This document shows, piece by piece, positions 7,956-16,307 of a stretch of 64,000 nt of DNA. The DNA is from Pleurocapsales cyanobacterium LEGE 06147 (GTDB lineage Bacteria; Cyanobacteriota; Cyanobacteriia; Cyanobacteriales; Xenococcaceae). A program made the position numbers and the translations under genes. The stretch is from the NCBI GenBank assembly GCA_015207585.1, contig JADEWQ010000005.1, positions 1-64,000 on the forward strand. Reading direction: 5' to 3'. Within the stretch, counting starts at the first letter, position 1; each line of letters opens with the position of its first letter. The notes beneath the pieces were generated by a model, which did no database searches, was not told where the DNA came from, and saw nothing but the letters and a program-made list of their open reading frames with translations.

Positions 7956-9836
7956 ATGAGTCGTCGTCCTCACAATTTACAGCAAGCAATCTTTGGTCTT
8001 CAGCGCATCTTGCGTCATTTTTTGCCCGAAATTCGCCAACAAAGCCGCCTAATCTTTTTTGCTTTTCTCGCATTATTGGCAGAAACGGTATTTCGTCTGC
8101 TCGAACCTTGGCCCCTCAAATTTATCTTCGATGAAATTATTTTGACAGGATTTCAAGTAAAAGATACAGGCCTTCCCTTACTCAATAATCTCGACGGGAT
8201 CGCTTTACTGACTATCTTGGTTGTTGCTTTGGTGGTATTTGCCTTTTTGAGGGGAGCGATGGCTTATGTAAGTACGGTGGGAATGGCGATCGCGGCTACT
8301 AGAATCTTAACCGAAATTCGCAGCAATTTATACGCTCACATTCAACGTCTCTGCCTCTCATTTCACAATAAAGCTAAAACAGGAGACTTAATTACCCGCG
8401 TTACCTACGATATCGACCGATTGGGGGAAGTTACGGTAATTGCAGCCTTACCTCTACTGACTAATGTCCTCACCATGATGGGAATGGTAGGAGTAATGTT
8501 CTGGCTCAATTTAGAACTGGCACTGATGGCTCTTACCATTTTCCCTCTCTTTGTCTTCTCGACAGTCAAAATGAGTACGCGCATTCAAAAAGTTGCCCGA
8601 CAGCAACGTAAAAGAGAAGGCAGGATGGCAGCTACAGCAGCAGAAGCGATCGGTGCCATCAAAGTAGTTCAAGCTTTGTCTCTCCAGTCGCTGTTAGAAA
8701 AATCTTTTGCCAAACAAAATCAAAAAAGCCTCCAAGAAAGCGCGCGGACACAGAAGTTAAAAGCGGGACAAGAACGCACCGTCGAAATCCTGGTAGCTGT
8801 TGCTACTGCCTTAGTTCTTTGGCGCGGCGTGCAATTAGTAATGCAGGGGACAGTCACTCCCGGTGACCTCCTCGTCTTTATTACCTACCTCAAAGTAGCC
8901 TTCAAACCCATGCGGCAACTGGCAAAATACATCGGACAAATAGCCAAAGCTACTGCTTCGGGAGAACGTATTGTGGATCTGCTAGAAGTTGTTCCTCAAG
9001 TGCGTGACTTGCGAGGAGCATATCCCGCGCCTCCTTTTCAGGGTAAAGTTGAGTTTCGCCAAGTTACTTTCGCCTACGATCGCAAAACGAATATTTTACA
9101 AAACATCTCTTTTACCGCCGAACCGGGTCAAAGAATAGCCTTAGTCGGTGCTTCTGGTGGAGGTAAATCCACTCTAGTTAGTCTGCTATTGAGATTATAC
9201 GACCCACAAGAAGGTCAAATTCTCATTGACGGACACGATCTGAGGGAATACACTCTCGATTCTCTCAGACAACAAATCAGTATCGTGCTGCAAGATAGCG
9301 TTCTCTTTGCCACAACAGTAAGAGACAATATTGCCTACGGTTGTCTGGATGCTACCGATACAGACATAGAAGCCGCTGCTCGTTTGGCTAATGCTCATGA
9401 GTTTATCATGGCAATGCCTCAAGGATACGATACGGTATTGGGAGAAAGAGGCACTACTCTTTCTGGCGGACAGAGACAAAGAATTGCGATCGCCCGTGCC
9501 GCTATCAGAAAAGCTCCTATTGTCATTCTCGACGAACCTACCGTAGGACTAGACAATCGTAGCGAACGCACCGTCACCGAAGCTCTCAACCGCTTAACTT
9601 ACAACTGTACTACCTTTCTAATTACTCACGACCTTAAAAATGCCCGTTCGGCAGACCAAATTTTTTACATCGAAGACGGCAAAATTTTAGAACGGGGAAC
9701 CCATGCCGAGTTAATTCACCTTGGCAAGCGATATGCTACACTCTACCAACTACAGGCGACGGTTGGCGATATTTCCCAAAACCAGAAAAATGGTCGTGGA
9801 ATTGAAACTGAAACCTCAAACTCAATCTATAACTGA
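7956..9836 (+). CDS. ABC transporter, fused permease/ATPase (MsbA-like type I exporter)
   Basis: Half-transporter of 626 residues that would dimerise in the inner membrane and export lipid-linked or hydrophobic cargo using ATP. Seen: about six membrane segments in residues 25-330, then an ATPase domain with Walker A GASGGGKST (about 397-405), signature LSGGQRQRIAIARA (about 501-514), Walker B IVILDEP (about 521-527) and the switch His in ITHDLK (about 555-560). All catalytic motifs are intact. Position after four glycosyltransferases and before a phosphatase and porin suggests that it flips or exports the glycan or glycolipid product. The gap from the GT2 gene is 106 bp, so a separate promoter is possible. 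Confidence 0.9.
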   Translation: MSRRPHNLQQAIFGLQRILRHFLPEIRQQSRLIFFAFLALLAETVFRLLEPWPLKFIFDEIILTGFQVKDTGLPLLNNLDGIALLTILVVALVVFAFLRGAMAYVSTVGMAIAATRILTEIRSNLYAHIQRLCLSFHNKAKTGDLITRVTYDIDRLGEVTVIAALPLLTNVLTMMGMVGVMFWLNLELALMALTIFPLFVFSTVKMSTRIQKVARQQRKREGRMAATAAEAIGAIKVVQALSLQSLLEKSFAKQNQKSLQESARTQKLKAGQERTVEILVAVATALVLWRGVQLVMQGTVTPGDLLVFITYLKVAFKPMRQLAKYIGQIAKATASGERIVDLLEVVPQVRDLRGAYPAPPFQGKVEFRQVTFAYDRKTNILQNISFTAEPGQRIALVGASGGGKSTLVSLLLRLYDPQEGQILIDGHDLREYTLDSLRQQISIVLQDSVLFATTVRDNIAYGCLDATDTDIEAAARLANAHEFIMAMPQGYDTVLGERGTTLSGGQRQRIAIARAAIRKAPIVILDEPTVGLDNRSERTVTEALNRLTYNCTTFLITHDLKNARSADQIFYIEDGKILERGTHAELIHLGKRYATLYQLQATVGDISQNQKNGRGIETETSNSIYN

Positions 9837-9965
9837 GCCCGTCGTGCATTTACATTGCAGATTATTGAGAAAACAAACCGTTAAACTCTCTGTGCGTCCC
9901 TGTGTCTCACTCTCTCCGCATCTTCTTCAGCCGTGTTCCCGCGTCAGTCATAATTAGTAAATTAA

Positions 9966-11186
9966 ATGATTAACAACTTATCCCTGTCTCCTCCTGAAGA
10001 AAAAAAATCTTCAACCACCAGAGTAATCCTCGTGCGTCACGGACGCAGCAACTACAACGATTGGGGAAAATATCAAGGATGCAGCGACGAATCAATCTTG
10101 ACCGAGAAAGGACGCAAGAGTGCTTATCAAACAGGGTTAGCTCTGCAAAAATTTACTTTTGATGCTATTTATACCAGCCCTCTGAAAAGAGTTCGGCAAA
10201 CTACTGAAGAAATTATTGCTGCTCTTAATACTCTATCTAATAAACAGTTACCTTCAGTATTTATTGACGACAAATTAATAGAAATTAATATGTCAGTTTG
10301 GGAAGGTTTATTTTATGAAGATGTTAAAAAGAATTTTGCTGAAGATTACTGTCGCTGGAGAGAAAAACCTCATTTATTTTCTTTTCAACAAAATAATAAA
10401 AAACAAAAAGATAATACTGCTTATTTTCCACTCCTAGAATTATATGAAAGAGCAAAACAGTTTTGGCAAGAAATTTTAGCCAAACATCGCGGTCAAACTA
10501 TTCTAATTGTCGCCCACGGTGGGACCAATCGTGCTTTAATCAGTCTGGTAATTGGTTTAAAACCTGCTTATTATCATTATCTCCAACAATCTAACTGCGG
10601 AATTAGTTTACTAGACTTCCCCGATCTAGAAAATTTTAACGGGCAGTTGCAATGGTTAAACCTGACAACTCATTTGGGCGAAACTCTACCAAAATTAAAA
10701 GAAGGTAAACACGGTTGGCGTTGGTTGTTATTGTCTGCCGAAGAAATCCAAAAATCTTCCCAGCAGTTGCAGGTATCGTTTTTATTTAAAAAAATGTTTC
10801 AGCAAGAAACAATAAATTTTATCCTAACTGATGGCGATCGCAATTCAGATATATTTGCCCAGAAATGGTGTGAGAATTATACAAAAACTGTTCATTTGTC
10901 GGTAGATAGAAAAGATACATTAGAGGTTTGGCAACAGAAAATATTAACTAAACAAAAAATTTCCAATTCTCAAGTAGAGTTGGGTCTATTTAATGGTTTA
11001 ATTATTATTCAAAATAACCTGTTACAAAACATTTTGGGACAAATCTTAGGCAGCAAAACTGCTTTCACAACAGAAGCAACATTGGGCATAATTCACTATC
11101 CTCACAATATTCAGCGAGCGATCGTACAAGCTTTATTGCCTTTAGAGAAGGAAATATATTACTTAGCTTCTAATCAATTAGTTTAG
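9966..11186 (+). CDS. histidine phosphatase family protein with extra C-terminal domain
   Basis: The N-terminal 230 residues belong to the histidine phosphatase (phosphoglycerate mutase-like) superfamily: VILVRHGRSNYNDWGKYQG (residues 20-38) carries the phospho-accepting His25, and IVAHGGTNRALI (about 180-191) carries the second His. The C-terminal 170 residues (from about LGETLPKLKEGKHGW) match nothing I recognise; they could be a degenerate second copy of the fold or a new domain. Single-domain members usually have about 200-250 residues. Within an export cluster it may dephosphorylate a sugar-phosphate or a carrier lipid, but that is inference. The porin gene starts 24 bp after the stop. 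Confidence 0.85.
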   Translation: MINNLSLSPPEEKKSSTTRVILVRHGRSNYNDWGKYQGCSDESILTEKGRKSAYQTGLALQKFTFDAIYTSPLKRVRQTTEEIIAALNTLSNKQLPSVFIDDKLIEINMSVWEGLFYEDVKKNFAEDYCRWREKPHLFSFQQNNKKQKDNTAYFPLLELYERAKQFWQEILAKHRGQTILIVAHGGTNRALISLVIGLKPAYYHYLQQSNCGISLLDFPDLENFNGQLQWLNLTTHLGETLPKLKEGKHGWRWLLLSAEEIQKSSQQLQVSFLFKKMFQQETINFILTDGDRNSDIFAQKWCENYTKTVHLSVDRKDTLEVWQQKILTKQKISNSQVELGLFNGLIIIQNNLLQNILGQILGSKTAFTTEATLGIIHYPHNIQRAIVQALLPLEKEIYYLASNQLV

Positions 11187-11210
11187 TTCTCGGAGGAAGC
11201 ACAGTAGTTA

Positions 11211-12821
11211 TTGACAAGTATGACAAGATTATTTCAGACAACTTTAAAATATAGTATAGTAATTTTTGCGAGAGGTTCGCTCCTTGCAGTCGCGGTCAGC
11301 TTCGCTGCGCCCTTGGCGATCGCTTCTCTATTTGCTCCAGCTACTCTGGCTAGTGAAATTGCTTCCTCTCAAAGATTAGTCGCTCAAACCCATAGTTTAG
11401 ATCGGATAAATCCTGTTTCCAAGTTAGTAGATATCAAACCCACCGATTGGACATTTCAAGCTTTACAATCTTTAATAGAACGCTACGGATGCATAGCAGG
11501 GTTTGAAGATAATACTTATCGAGGCAATCGCTCTTTAAGCCGTTATGAATTTGCGGCTGCTCTAGATTCTTGTCTGGAGAATATTACAAAGAGCGAGATT
11601 AACTCAGTTAACCGAAGAGATTTGACCCTATTACACAGGCTACAAGCCGATTTTGCCCGAGAATTAGCCCTGATGCGCGGGAAAATTGATGGTATAGAAG
11701 CTCGTACCACAGAACTAGAAGCTAACCAATTTTCCCCTACCACCAAACTAGAAGGCGAAGTATTATTGCAACTAGGAGACAGCTTTAGTCAGAGCAATGA
11801 TGAAAGTCAAACTTTTTTAGGTTATCGCGCGCGCCTGTATTTTGATACTAGCTTTACGGGGAAAGACTTATTGAGAACTCGTCTCGAAGCCAAAGATATC
11901 GGTAGATTAGACGAAGTGACGGATACCGTAATGACTCGCTTGGGGACTGACGGAGAAAGTGCCGATGAAAACGAAGGAGGAATCGATCTAGAGCTTTTCT
12001 ATCGGTTTCCATTGGCTCGACGTACCGAAGTTTTAGTAGGTCCCAAAGGAGTTGACCCAGATGATATAGCAGAAGCATTGAGTCCTTTTTCCAGCAGTAG
12101 CGGTGGAGCAGTTTCTCGCTTTGGACGCAGAGATCCGGCAACTTTGAGAGGACCTGGAGGAACGGGATTGGGTTTTATCCATCAATTTAGCGATCGCCTG
12201 CGGGGAAGTATCGGTTATTTTGCCTCTAGTGACAATGCAGCCGACCCCGAACCAGGTAATGGTTTGTTTAATGGTTCTTATAGCGCTTTGGCTCAATTAG
12301 TAGTCGCACCAACTGAAGAACTTGACTTAGCTCTGACTTATACCCATAAATATGAAGGTTTTGATGATGTCAACGTCATGGACAATACCGGTAGTTTCAA
12401 CGCTAACGAACCATTTGGTAAAAATGCTACCGCCTCTGATAACTTGGGTTGGCAATTTAACTGGAAGATTAATTCTAACTTTGAACTAGGAGGATGGGTT
12501 GGCTATACTAAAGCTCACCAAGAACAGAGAGGTAATGCTGATGCAACCATTTGGAATGGAGCATTAACTTTTGCCTTTCCCGATTTATTGGCGGAAAATA
12601 ATCTCGGAGGCATCATTATCGGCGTACCCCCCATCGTTACCGAAAATGATGAGGAGAATTTAGAAGATCCGCAAACTTCACTGCACCTAGAAGCTTTATA
12701 TCGGATCGAAGTAACTGACCAAATTGAGATTACTCCGGGAGTATTTGTGATTACTAATCCCAATCATGAAGATCGAGAGGCAATCTGGGTAGGAACGATC
12801 AGAACTAAATTTAGTTTTTAA
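11211..12821 (+). CDS. iron uptake porin family protein (SLH domain plus OprB barrel)
   Basis: Outer-membrane beta-barrel protein of the cyanobacterial SLH-porin type (SomA/iron-uptake-porin family), about 530 residues as usual. Seen: signal peptide with Ala-rich core ending near TLASEIASS, an SLH domain at about residues 65-115 (PTDWTFQALQSLIERYGCIAGFED, then LSRYEFAAAL), a coiled stretch (LRGKIDGIEARTTELEAN) and an OprB-like barrel ending in an aromatic Phe (TKFSF). The SLH domain anchors to peptidoglycan-linked polymer. The start may be TTG 11211 (GGAGGA about 12 bp upstream) or ATG 11220. The signal-peptide core (11268-11323) is encoded by a dispersed repeat. It lies 24 bp after the phosphatase gene. 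Confidence 0.9.
   Translation: MTSMTRLFQTTLKYSIVIFARGSLLAVAVSFAAPLAIASLFAPATLASEIASSQRLVAQTHSLDRINPVSKLVDIKPTDWTFQALQSLIERYGCIAGFEDNTYRGNRSLSRYEFAAALDSCLENITKSEINSVNRRDLTLLHRLQADFARELALMRGKIDGIEARTTELEANQFSPTTKLEGEVLLQLGDSFSQSNDESQTFLGYRARLYFDTSFTGKDLLRTRLEAKDIGRLDEVTDTVMTRLGTDGESADENEGGIDLELFYRFPLARRTEVLVGPKGVDPDDIAEALSPFSSSSGGAVSRFGRRDPATLRGPGGTGLGFIHQFSDRLRGSIGYFASSDNAADPEPGNGLFNGSYSALAQLVVAPTEELDLALTYTHKYEGFDDVNVMDNTGSFNANEPFGKNATASDNLGWQFNWKINSNFELGGWVGYTKAHQEQRGNADATIWNGALTFAFPDLLAENNLGGIIIGVPPIVTENDEENLEDPQTSLHLEALYRIEVTDQIEITPGVFVITNPNHEDREAIWVGTIRTKFSF
11268..11323. repeat. dispersed GC-rich element B, copy in porin signal peptide
   Basis: Begins GCGAGAGGTTCGCTC and continues through TCGCGGTCAGCTTCGC to GGCGATCGC. 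The reverse complement of 49568-49623 starts with the same 15 bases and shares the following TCGCGGT block. The element is much richer in G+C than its surroundings and is translated as the hydrophobic signal-peptide core. Confidence 0.55.
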
Positions 12822-12868
12822 AAAGTTCAGATTTATAACTAATACATCGATCGCGAGTGGAGCGATCG

Positions 12869-13183
12869 CTAATTGGTAGTTACTTTCTTAATCATCAACC
12901 CAATAATACTAAGATCTATATCTGGTTCATCCCATCTCAAACCTTTACCTGATGGGGTTAGTTCGACGGTGGCTGAGGTTTTAGTTGAGAGGTAGGCGAT
13001 CGCTTCTACTGAATCGGTTAGAAAGGAAAATATTGTTCCGTTATTGAAGTGAATGGTTATTCTACTTTCAGCTTCATCAAATAATACTTTTGTGGTTCTA
13101 GGTTCGGTTGCGTCTATTTCTGCCTGATAGGCGATTGCTCGATCGATTTGAGTCTCAATTTGTCGGTCTGTTAATTGTGTCAT
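12869..13183 (-). CDS. DUF2442 domain-containing protein
   Basis: Small soluble protein of 104 residues. The C-terminal 70 residues carry the DUF2442 pattern: a strand-rich segment (RITIHFNNGTIFSF) and the end motif SGKGLRWDEPDIDLSIIGLM. DUF2442 proteins are often found next to toxin-antitoxin-like or DUF4160 genes, but no such partner is visible here. The gene stands alone, converging with the porin gene 47 bp away. Function unknown; an antitoxin-like or DNA-binding role has been suggested for the family but nothing in this sequence proves it. Confidence 0.8.
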   Translation of the reverse strand: MTQLTDRQIETQIDRAIAYQAEIDATEPRTTKVLFDEAESRITIHFNNGTIFSFLTDSVEAIAYLSTKTSATVELTPSGKGLRWDEPDIDLSIIGLMIKKVTTN

Positions 13184-13286
13184 AATCCCCTACTCTCCAT
13201 GAATTCTATTCCATTCAAAAATTAACTTTTCTTGATGGTCGCACACGATTTTTATTGCCTTGGCTACTTATGCCGTAAAACTCAGA

Positions 13287-13643
13287 TTATGACAATACAC
13301 CTTGGATTCTAGCTAGCAAATCTTTAAAACTAAATGGTTTGGTCACATAATCTATGACACCAGCTTGCAATCCGGCTAAGCGATCTTGAGGGTCGTTGCG
13401 AGCGGTAACAATAATAGTAGGGAGAGACTTTTGAATTTGTTGCAATTGAGCTAAAACTGTCCAGCCATCTTTGACGGGTAAACCAAGATCGAGGAGAAGC
13501 AAGTGGTATCTGCCACTAGCTGCCATTTGCACGGCTTGTTCGCCATCAAAAGCGATCGCTGTTTCGTAACCATACTTGCGCAATCCTTTGTCAATAAAAG
13601 CCGCCAAACGTTCTTCATCTTCAGCAATGAGAATACAGCTCAT
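13287..13643 (-). CDS. stand-alone response regulator receiver domain
   Basis: A CheY-like single receiver of 118 residues. Seen: acidic pair E8-D9 (ILIAEDEE), phosphoacceptor Asp52 in LLLLDLGLP, Thr80 in IIVTARND and Lys102 in YVTKPF, so phosphorylation chemistry is intact. It is very similar along its length to the receiver of the OmpR-type regulator encoded at 13979-14647, including LLLLDLGLP and the LLARI end, and stops where that protein continues to its DNA-binding domain. It probably arose by duplication with loss of the effector domain and may compete for phosphate from the kinase at 14652-16118. It lies 335 bp downstream of that pair in the same direction. Confidence 0.85.
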   Translation of the reverse strand: MSCILIAEDEERLAAFIDKGLRKYGYETAIAFDGEQAVQMAASGRYHLLLLDLGLPVKDGWTVLAQLQQIQKSLPTIIVTARNDPQDRLAGLQAGVIDYVTKPFSFKDLLARIQGVLS

Positions 13644-13978
13644 AACTGCATCATTTCTCCCTTAAATAAAATACATTTATAGATGAGATAAAATCTGACA
13701 AAGAGCGAGAGAGCAAAAATAGGGCAATTTCTTATCGTTGCACGGGGAAAAGAAAAAGCGCAGCAATATCTGGAGACAGACAAAAATAAAGACATCTGCC
13801 GCTCGTTGTTGGTGAGATAGAAAGAAAACCAATCTCATCCTAGCTGTAATATTATATTTGTTTCCCGCTTTATCTAAAAAGAAATCAGTAGGGGAAAACG
13901 GTCGTTTGCCCGTACAGGAGTCAGTTATCAATTGGTGACTGGTGATTGTTACCTACTTTTGCAAGAAGTCTAGTTTTT
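13644..13978. other. intergenic spacer, no gene seen
   Basis: Spacer between the two regulators. The part at 13919-13965 (AGTCAGTTATCA..., GACTGGTGATTGTTACCTAC, then GCAAGAAGTCTAG) closely resembles 42846-42911, a dispersed short intergenic repeat. A weak open frame on the minus strand here (13677-13931) has no domain and no supporting context. Confidence 0.5.
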
Positions 13979-14647
13979 TCAGGTTCGCAGTCTATAACCG
14001 ACGCTGCGAACAGTTTCGATAGTTTCATTTCCTAGTTTTTTTCTCAAATAGCCGACGTAAACATCAACAATATTCGATCCCGGATCGTAATCGTAGCCCC
14101 AAACACGGTCTAGAAGTTGTTCTCGAGTCATTACTTGTCCGGGATGACGCATAAAAACTTCGAGAAGGGTAAATTCTCTAGCAGGTAAGTCTATTTCAAT
14201 TTGACCCACTCGTACTTTTCTCGTTCGCAAATTGAGGACAATCCGACCAATTTTTAAGACAGTTTCTGGTCTGACGCTGTTTGTTTGATGCGTCCGCAAA
14301 CGCAACCGGATTCTTGCCAACAACTCTTCAAAACGAAAAGGTTTAGTAACGTAATCGTCTGCACCTCCTTCCAAACCAGCTACCTTATCATTAATGTTAT
14401 CGCGGGCTGTCAAAATAATTATGGGTAAATCTGCTCCTTGACCGCGTAATTCTTCGAGAACGGTTAAACCATCTTTGAGCGGCAATCCCAAGTCGAGCAA
14501 CAGCAAATCGAAACCATCGCTAAAGACCATATCCATCGCTTCTACTGCATTTGTGGCGATCGCAGTAGTAAATCCATGTGCTCGTAAACCCTTCTCTAAA
14601 AAAGAGGCAATTCGTGGCTCATCTTCAGCTATGAGAATGCGGTTCAT
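13979..14647 (-). CDS. OmpR/PhoB-family response regulator
   Basis: DNA-binding response regulator of 222 residues. Receiver at residues 1-120 with acidic E8-D9, phosphoacceptor Asp52 (LLLLDLGLP), Thr80 and Lys102 (YVTKPF). Winged-helix effector at about 128-222 with the family block REFTLLEVFMRHPGQVMTRE and the recognition end SNIVDVYVGYLRKKLG. The kinase gene lies immediately upstream with a 4-bp gap, so the two are co-transcribed and very probably cognate. It would phosphorylate-dependently bind direct repeats in target promoters; the neighbouring lone receiver and the antiporter gene are possible targets, but nothing shows this directly. It is RppA/ManR-like in type; I do not assign a name. 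Confidence 0.92.
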   Translation of the reverse strand: MNRILIAEDEPRIASFLEKGLRAHGFTTAIATNAVEAMDMVFSDGFDLLLLDLGLPLKDGLTVLEELRGQGADLPIIILTARDNINDKVAGLEGGADDYVTKPFRFEELLARIRLRLRTHQTNSVRPETVLKIGRIVLNLRTRKVRVGQIEIDLPAREFTLLEVFMRHPGQVMTREQLLDRVWGYDYDPGSNIVDVYVGYLRKKLGNETIETVRSVGYRLRT

Positions 14648-14651
14648 TTTG

Positions 14652-16118
14652 CTAACTAATTTTTGATTCTACAAGCAATTTAGGCTCGACGGGTAAAATT
14701 AGAGTAAAAGTCGATCCGACTCCAAGTTGACTGTCTAATTCCACGCAACCTTGATGACTTTGAACGATCGCTTGAACAATAGCTAAACCCAAACCTGCTC
14801 CCTCGGAACGACGGCGACTATTACTCGCGCGGGCAAATCTTTGAAAAATGCGATGTCGATCTTTAAGTTCGATCCCTACTCCCGTATCTCGTACCCATAG
14901 TCGAACTTGTTGTTTTTCCATAGATGAACCTAAAGCTATGGTATCTGTTTCCGTGGTATGTTGCGTCGCGTTTGCGGCTAGATTCATTACTGCCTGAGTA
15001 ATGCGCTGGCGGTCAACCAAAATTTTCCCTTCACCCTTGGCTTCTAATTGCCAGTCGCGTGAGGCTAAACCCCGTGCCTTAGCGTACAATTCCTCTGTTA
15101 GCGTTGCCAAATCTACAGTTTCCAATTGGAGAAAATCTCTGCGTTCGGCTTTGGCTAACAAAATCAAATCTTCTACCAAACGGGTCATGCGCTCGAGTTC
15201 GTCTAAAACTAACTCTATGGTTGCTTGTCTTTCTTGGGGGTCTTCATCATCGATTAACTCTAAATGACCCCGAATAATCGTAATCGGAGTGCGTAACTCG
15301 TGACCGGCATCATTGACGAAATCGCGCTGAGATTGAAACGCAGCCTCGAGACGATCCATCATCTGGTTAAAAGTAATCGCCAACTCGCGCATTTCTCCCG
15401 TTCCTCGTACCGGAATTCTCTGGTTTAAGTCAGTTTCCCCGATCGAACGGGTTGTTTGTACTAGCGATCGCAAGGGCGACAAAACTTTTTTAGAGGCAAT
15501 CCAAGCAAAGATAAAAGCAAAAGCTAAAACAAAAAGTAGTACATTAATAACTATTGAAAGAGTATCATGGGCTTCTTCTAATTCTCCTGCGGTAGTGTGG
15601 ACTGCTACGAATACGCCCCGCGCTTGTCCATCTACTGCTACCGGTGTAGCAAGATACAAAAATTTACTAGGCTGTGTCTCGCTGGAGTTTTTTTCTCCTT
15701 CTTCAAAAGTAGATAATTGTGCCCAACGAGCCAGTAATTCTGGTTTTTTCAGGAATGGCGGCAAACCAAAGGGACTGGACTTATAAAATTGTCCGTCTAT
15801 AAAAGTTAGTAAAAAATTATCATCTCCTACCAATCTAGCGGAGAGAAAGCGATCGAAGAGTAATTGCAGATTATCTGTAGCGATAGTCTCCTGGGCGATA
15901 AACTCTTCAAAAGACTCAACTTCCTCAACTAAGTCTTCTCGTACCCGCTGATTTACTTGAAACAAAACCAACTGATAAAAGAGCGGAATAGACAAGGCTA
16001 AAAACAAACCCATCAAAGCCGTATACCAGACGAGGATGCGGGTACGAGCCTCCCAAAACAATCCTTTTCGCACCTCGATTGCTCCAGCTTGGGATTGTGG
16101 TTTTGTTTGCCTAGTCAT
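14652..16118 (-). CDS. sensor histidine kinase
   Basis: Membrane sensor kinase of 488 residues. Order: first membrane segment about 28-50, extracytoplasmic sensor region about 51-185, second membrane segment about 186-208, HAMP about 210-262, HisKA with phospho-acceptor His273 in DAGHELRTPITII, and an ATPase domain with N box (MNLAANATQHT), G1 (VRDTGVGIE) and G2 (GAGLGLAIV). All are intact. The sensor region has no recognisable named domain. It lies 4 bp upstream of the OmpR-family regulator and is its likely partner. The layout is that of EnvZ/ManS-like kinases; the stimulus cannot be read from sequence. Confidence 0.92.
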   Translation of the reverse strand: MTRQTKPQSQAGAIEVRKGLFWEARTRILVWYTALMGLFLALSIPLFYQLVLFQVNQRVREDLVEEVESFEEFIAQETIATDNLQLLFDRFLSARLVGDDNFLLTFIDGQFYKSSPFGLPPFLKKPELLARWAQLSTFEEGEKNSSETQPSKFLYLATPVAVDGQARGVFVAVHTTAGELEEAHDTLSIVINVLLFVLAFAFIFAWIASKKVLSPLRSLVQTTRSIGETDLNQRIPVRGTGEMRELAITFNQMMDRLEAAFQSQRDFVNDAGHELRTPITIIRGHLELIDDEDPQERQATIELVLDELERMTRLVEDLILLAKAERRDFLQLETVDLATLTEELYAKARGLASRDWQLEAKGEGKILVDRQRITQAVMNLAANATQHTTETDTIALGSSMEKQQVRLWVRDTGVGIELKDRHRIFQRFARASNSRRRSEGAGLGLAIVQAIVQSHQGCVELDSQLGVGSTFTLILPVEPKLLVESKIS

Positions 16119-16218
16119 ATTACCGGACTATCTCTCTAAGATCGAGTTTAATTATTTGTGTCAAAAAAAAGAAAAGACCGAGATAATACTGAGCGATCGC
16201 AATGAGAATTCAAAATAG

Positions 16219-16242
16219 GGATGTAGCATGCTACGTCCGTAC
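16219..16242. repeat. palindrome family D, copy 1
   Basis: GGATGTAGCATGCTACGTCC (16219-16238) followed by GTAC. One mismatch from a perfect 20-bp palindrome. Two related copies lie at 27059-27083 and 58798-58821; all share CATG at the centre and ACGTCCGTAC at the right. Confidence 0.7.
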
Positions 16243-16307
16243 AAAGCAGGGGCTTTAAACTTTATTTATCATATAAACGAAAACTACTGTAGCTGAGATC
16301 AACCCAT

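Noticed and set aside
13677-13931. 84-codon open frame on the minus strand
   Set aside because: Unlikely composition, no domain, lies over a dispersed repeat between two regulators.
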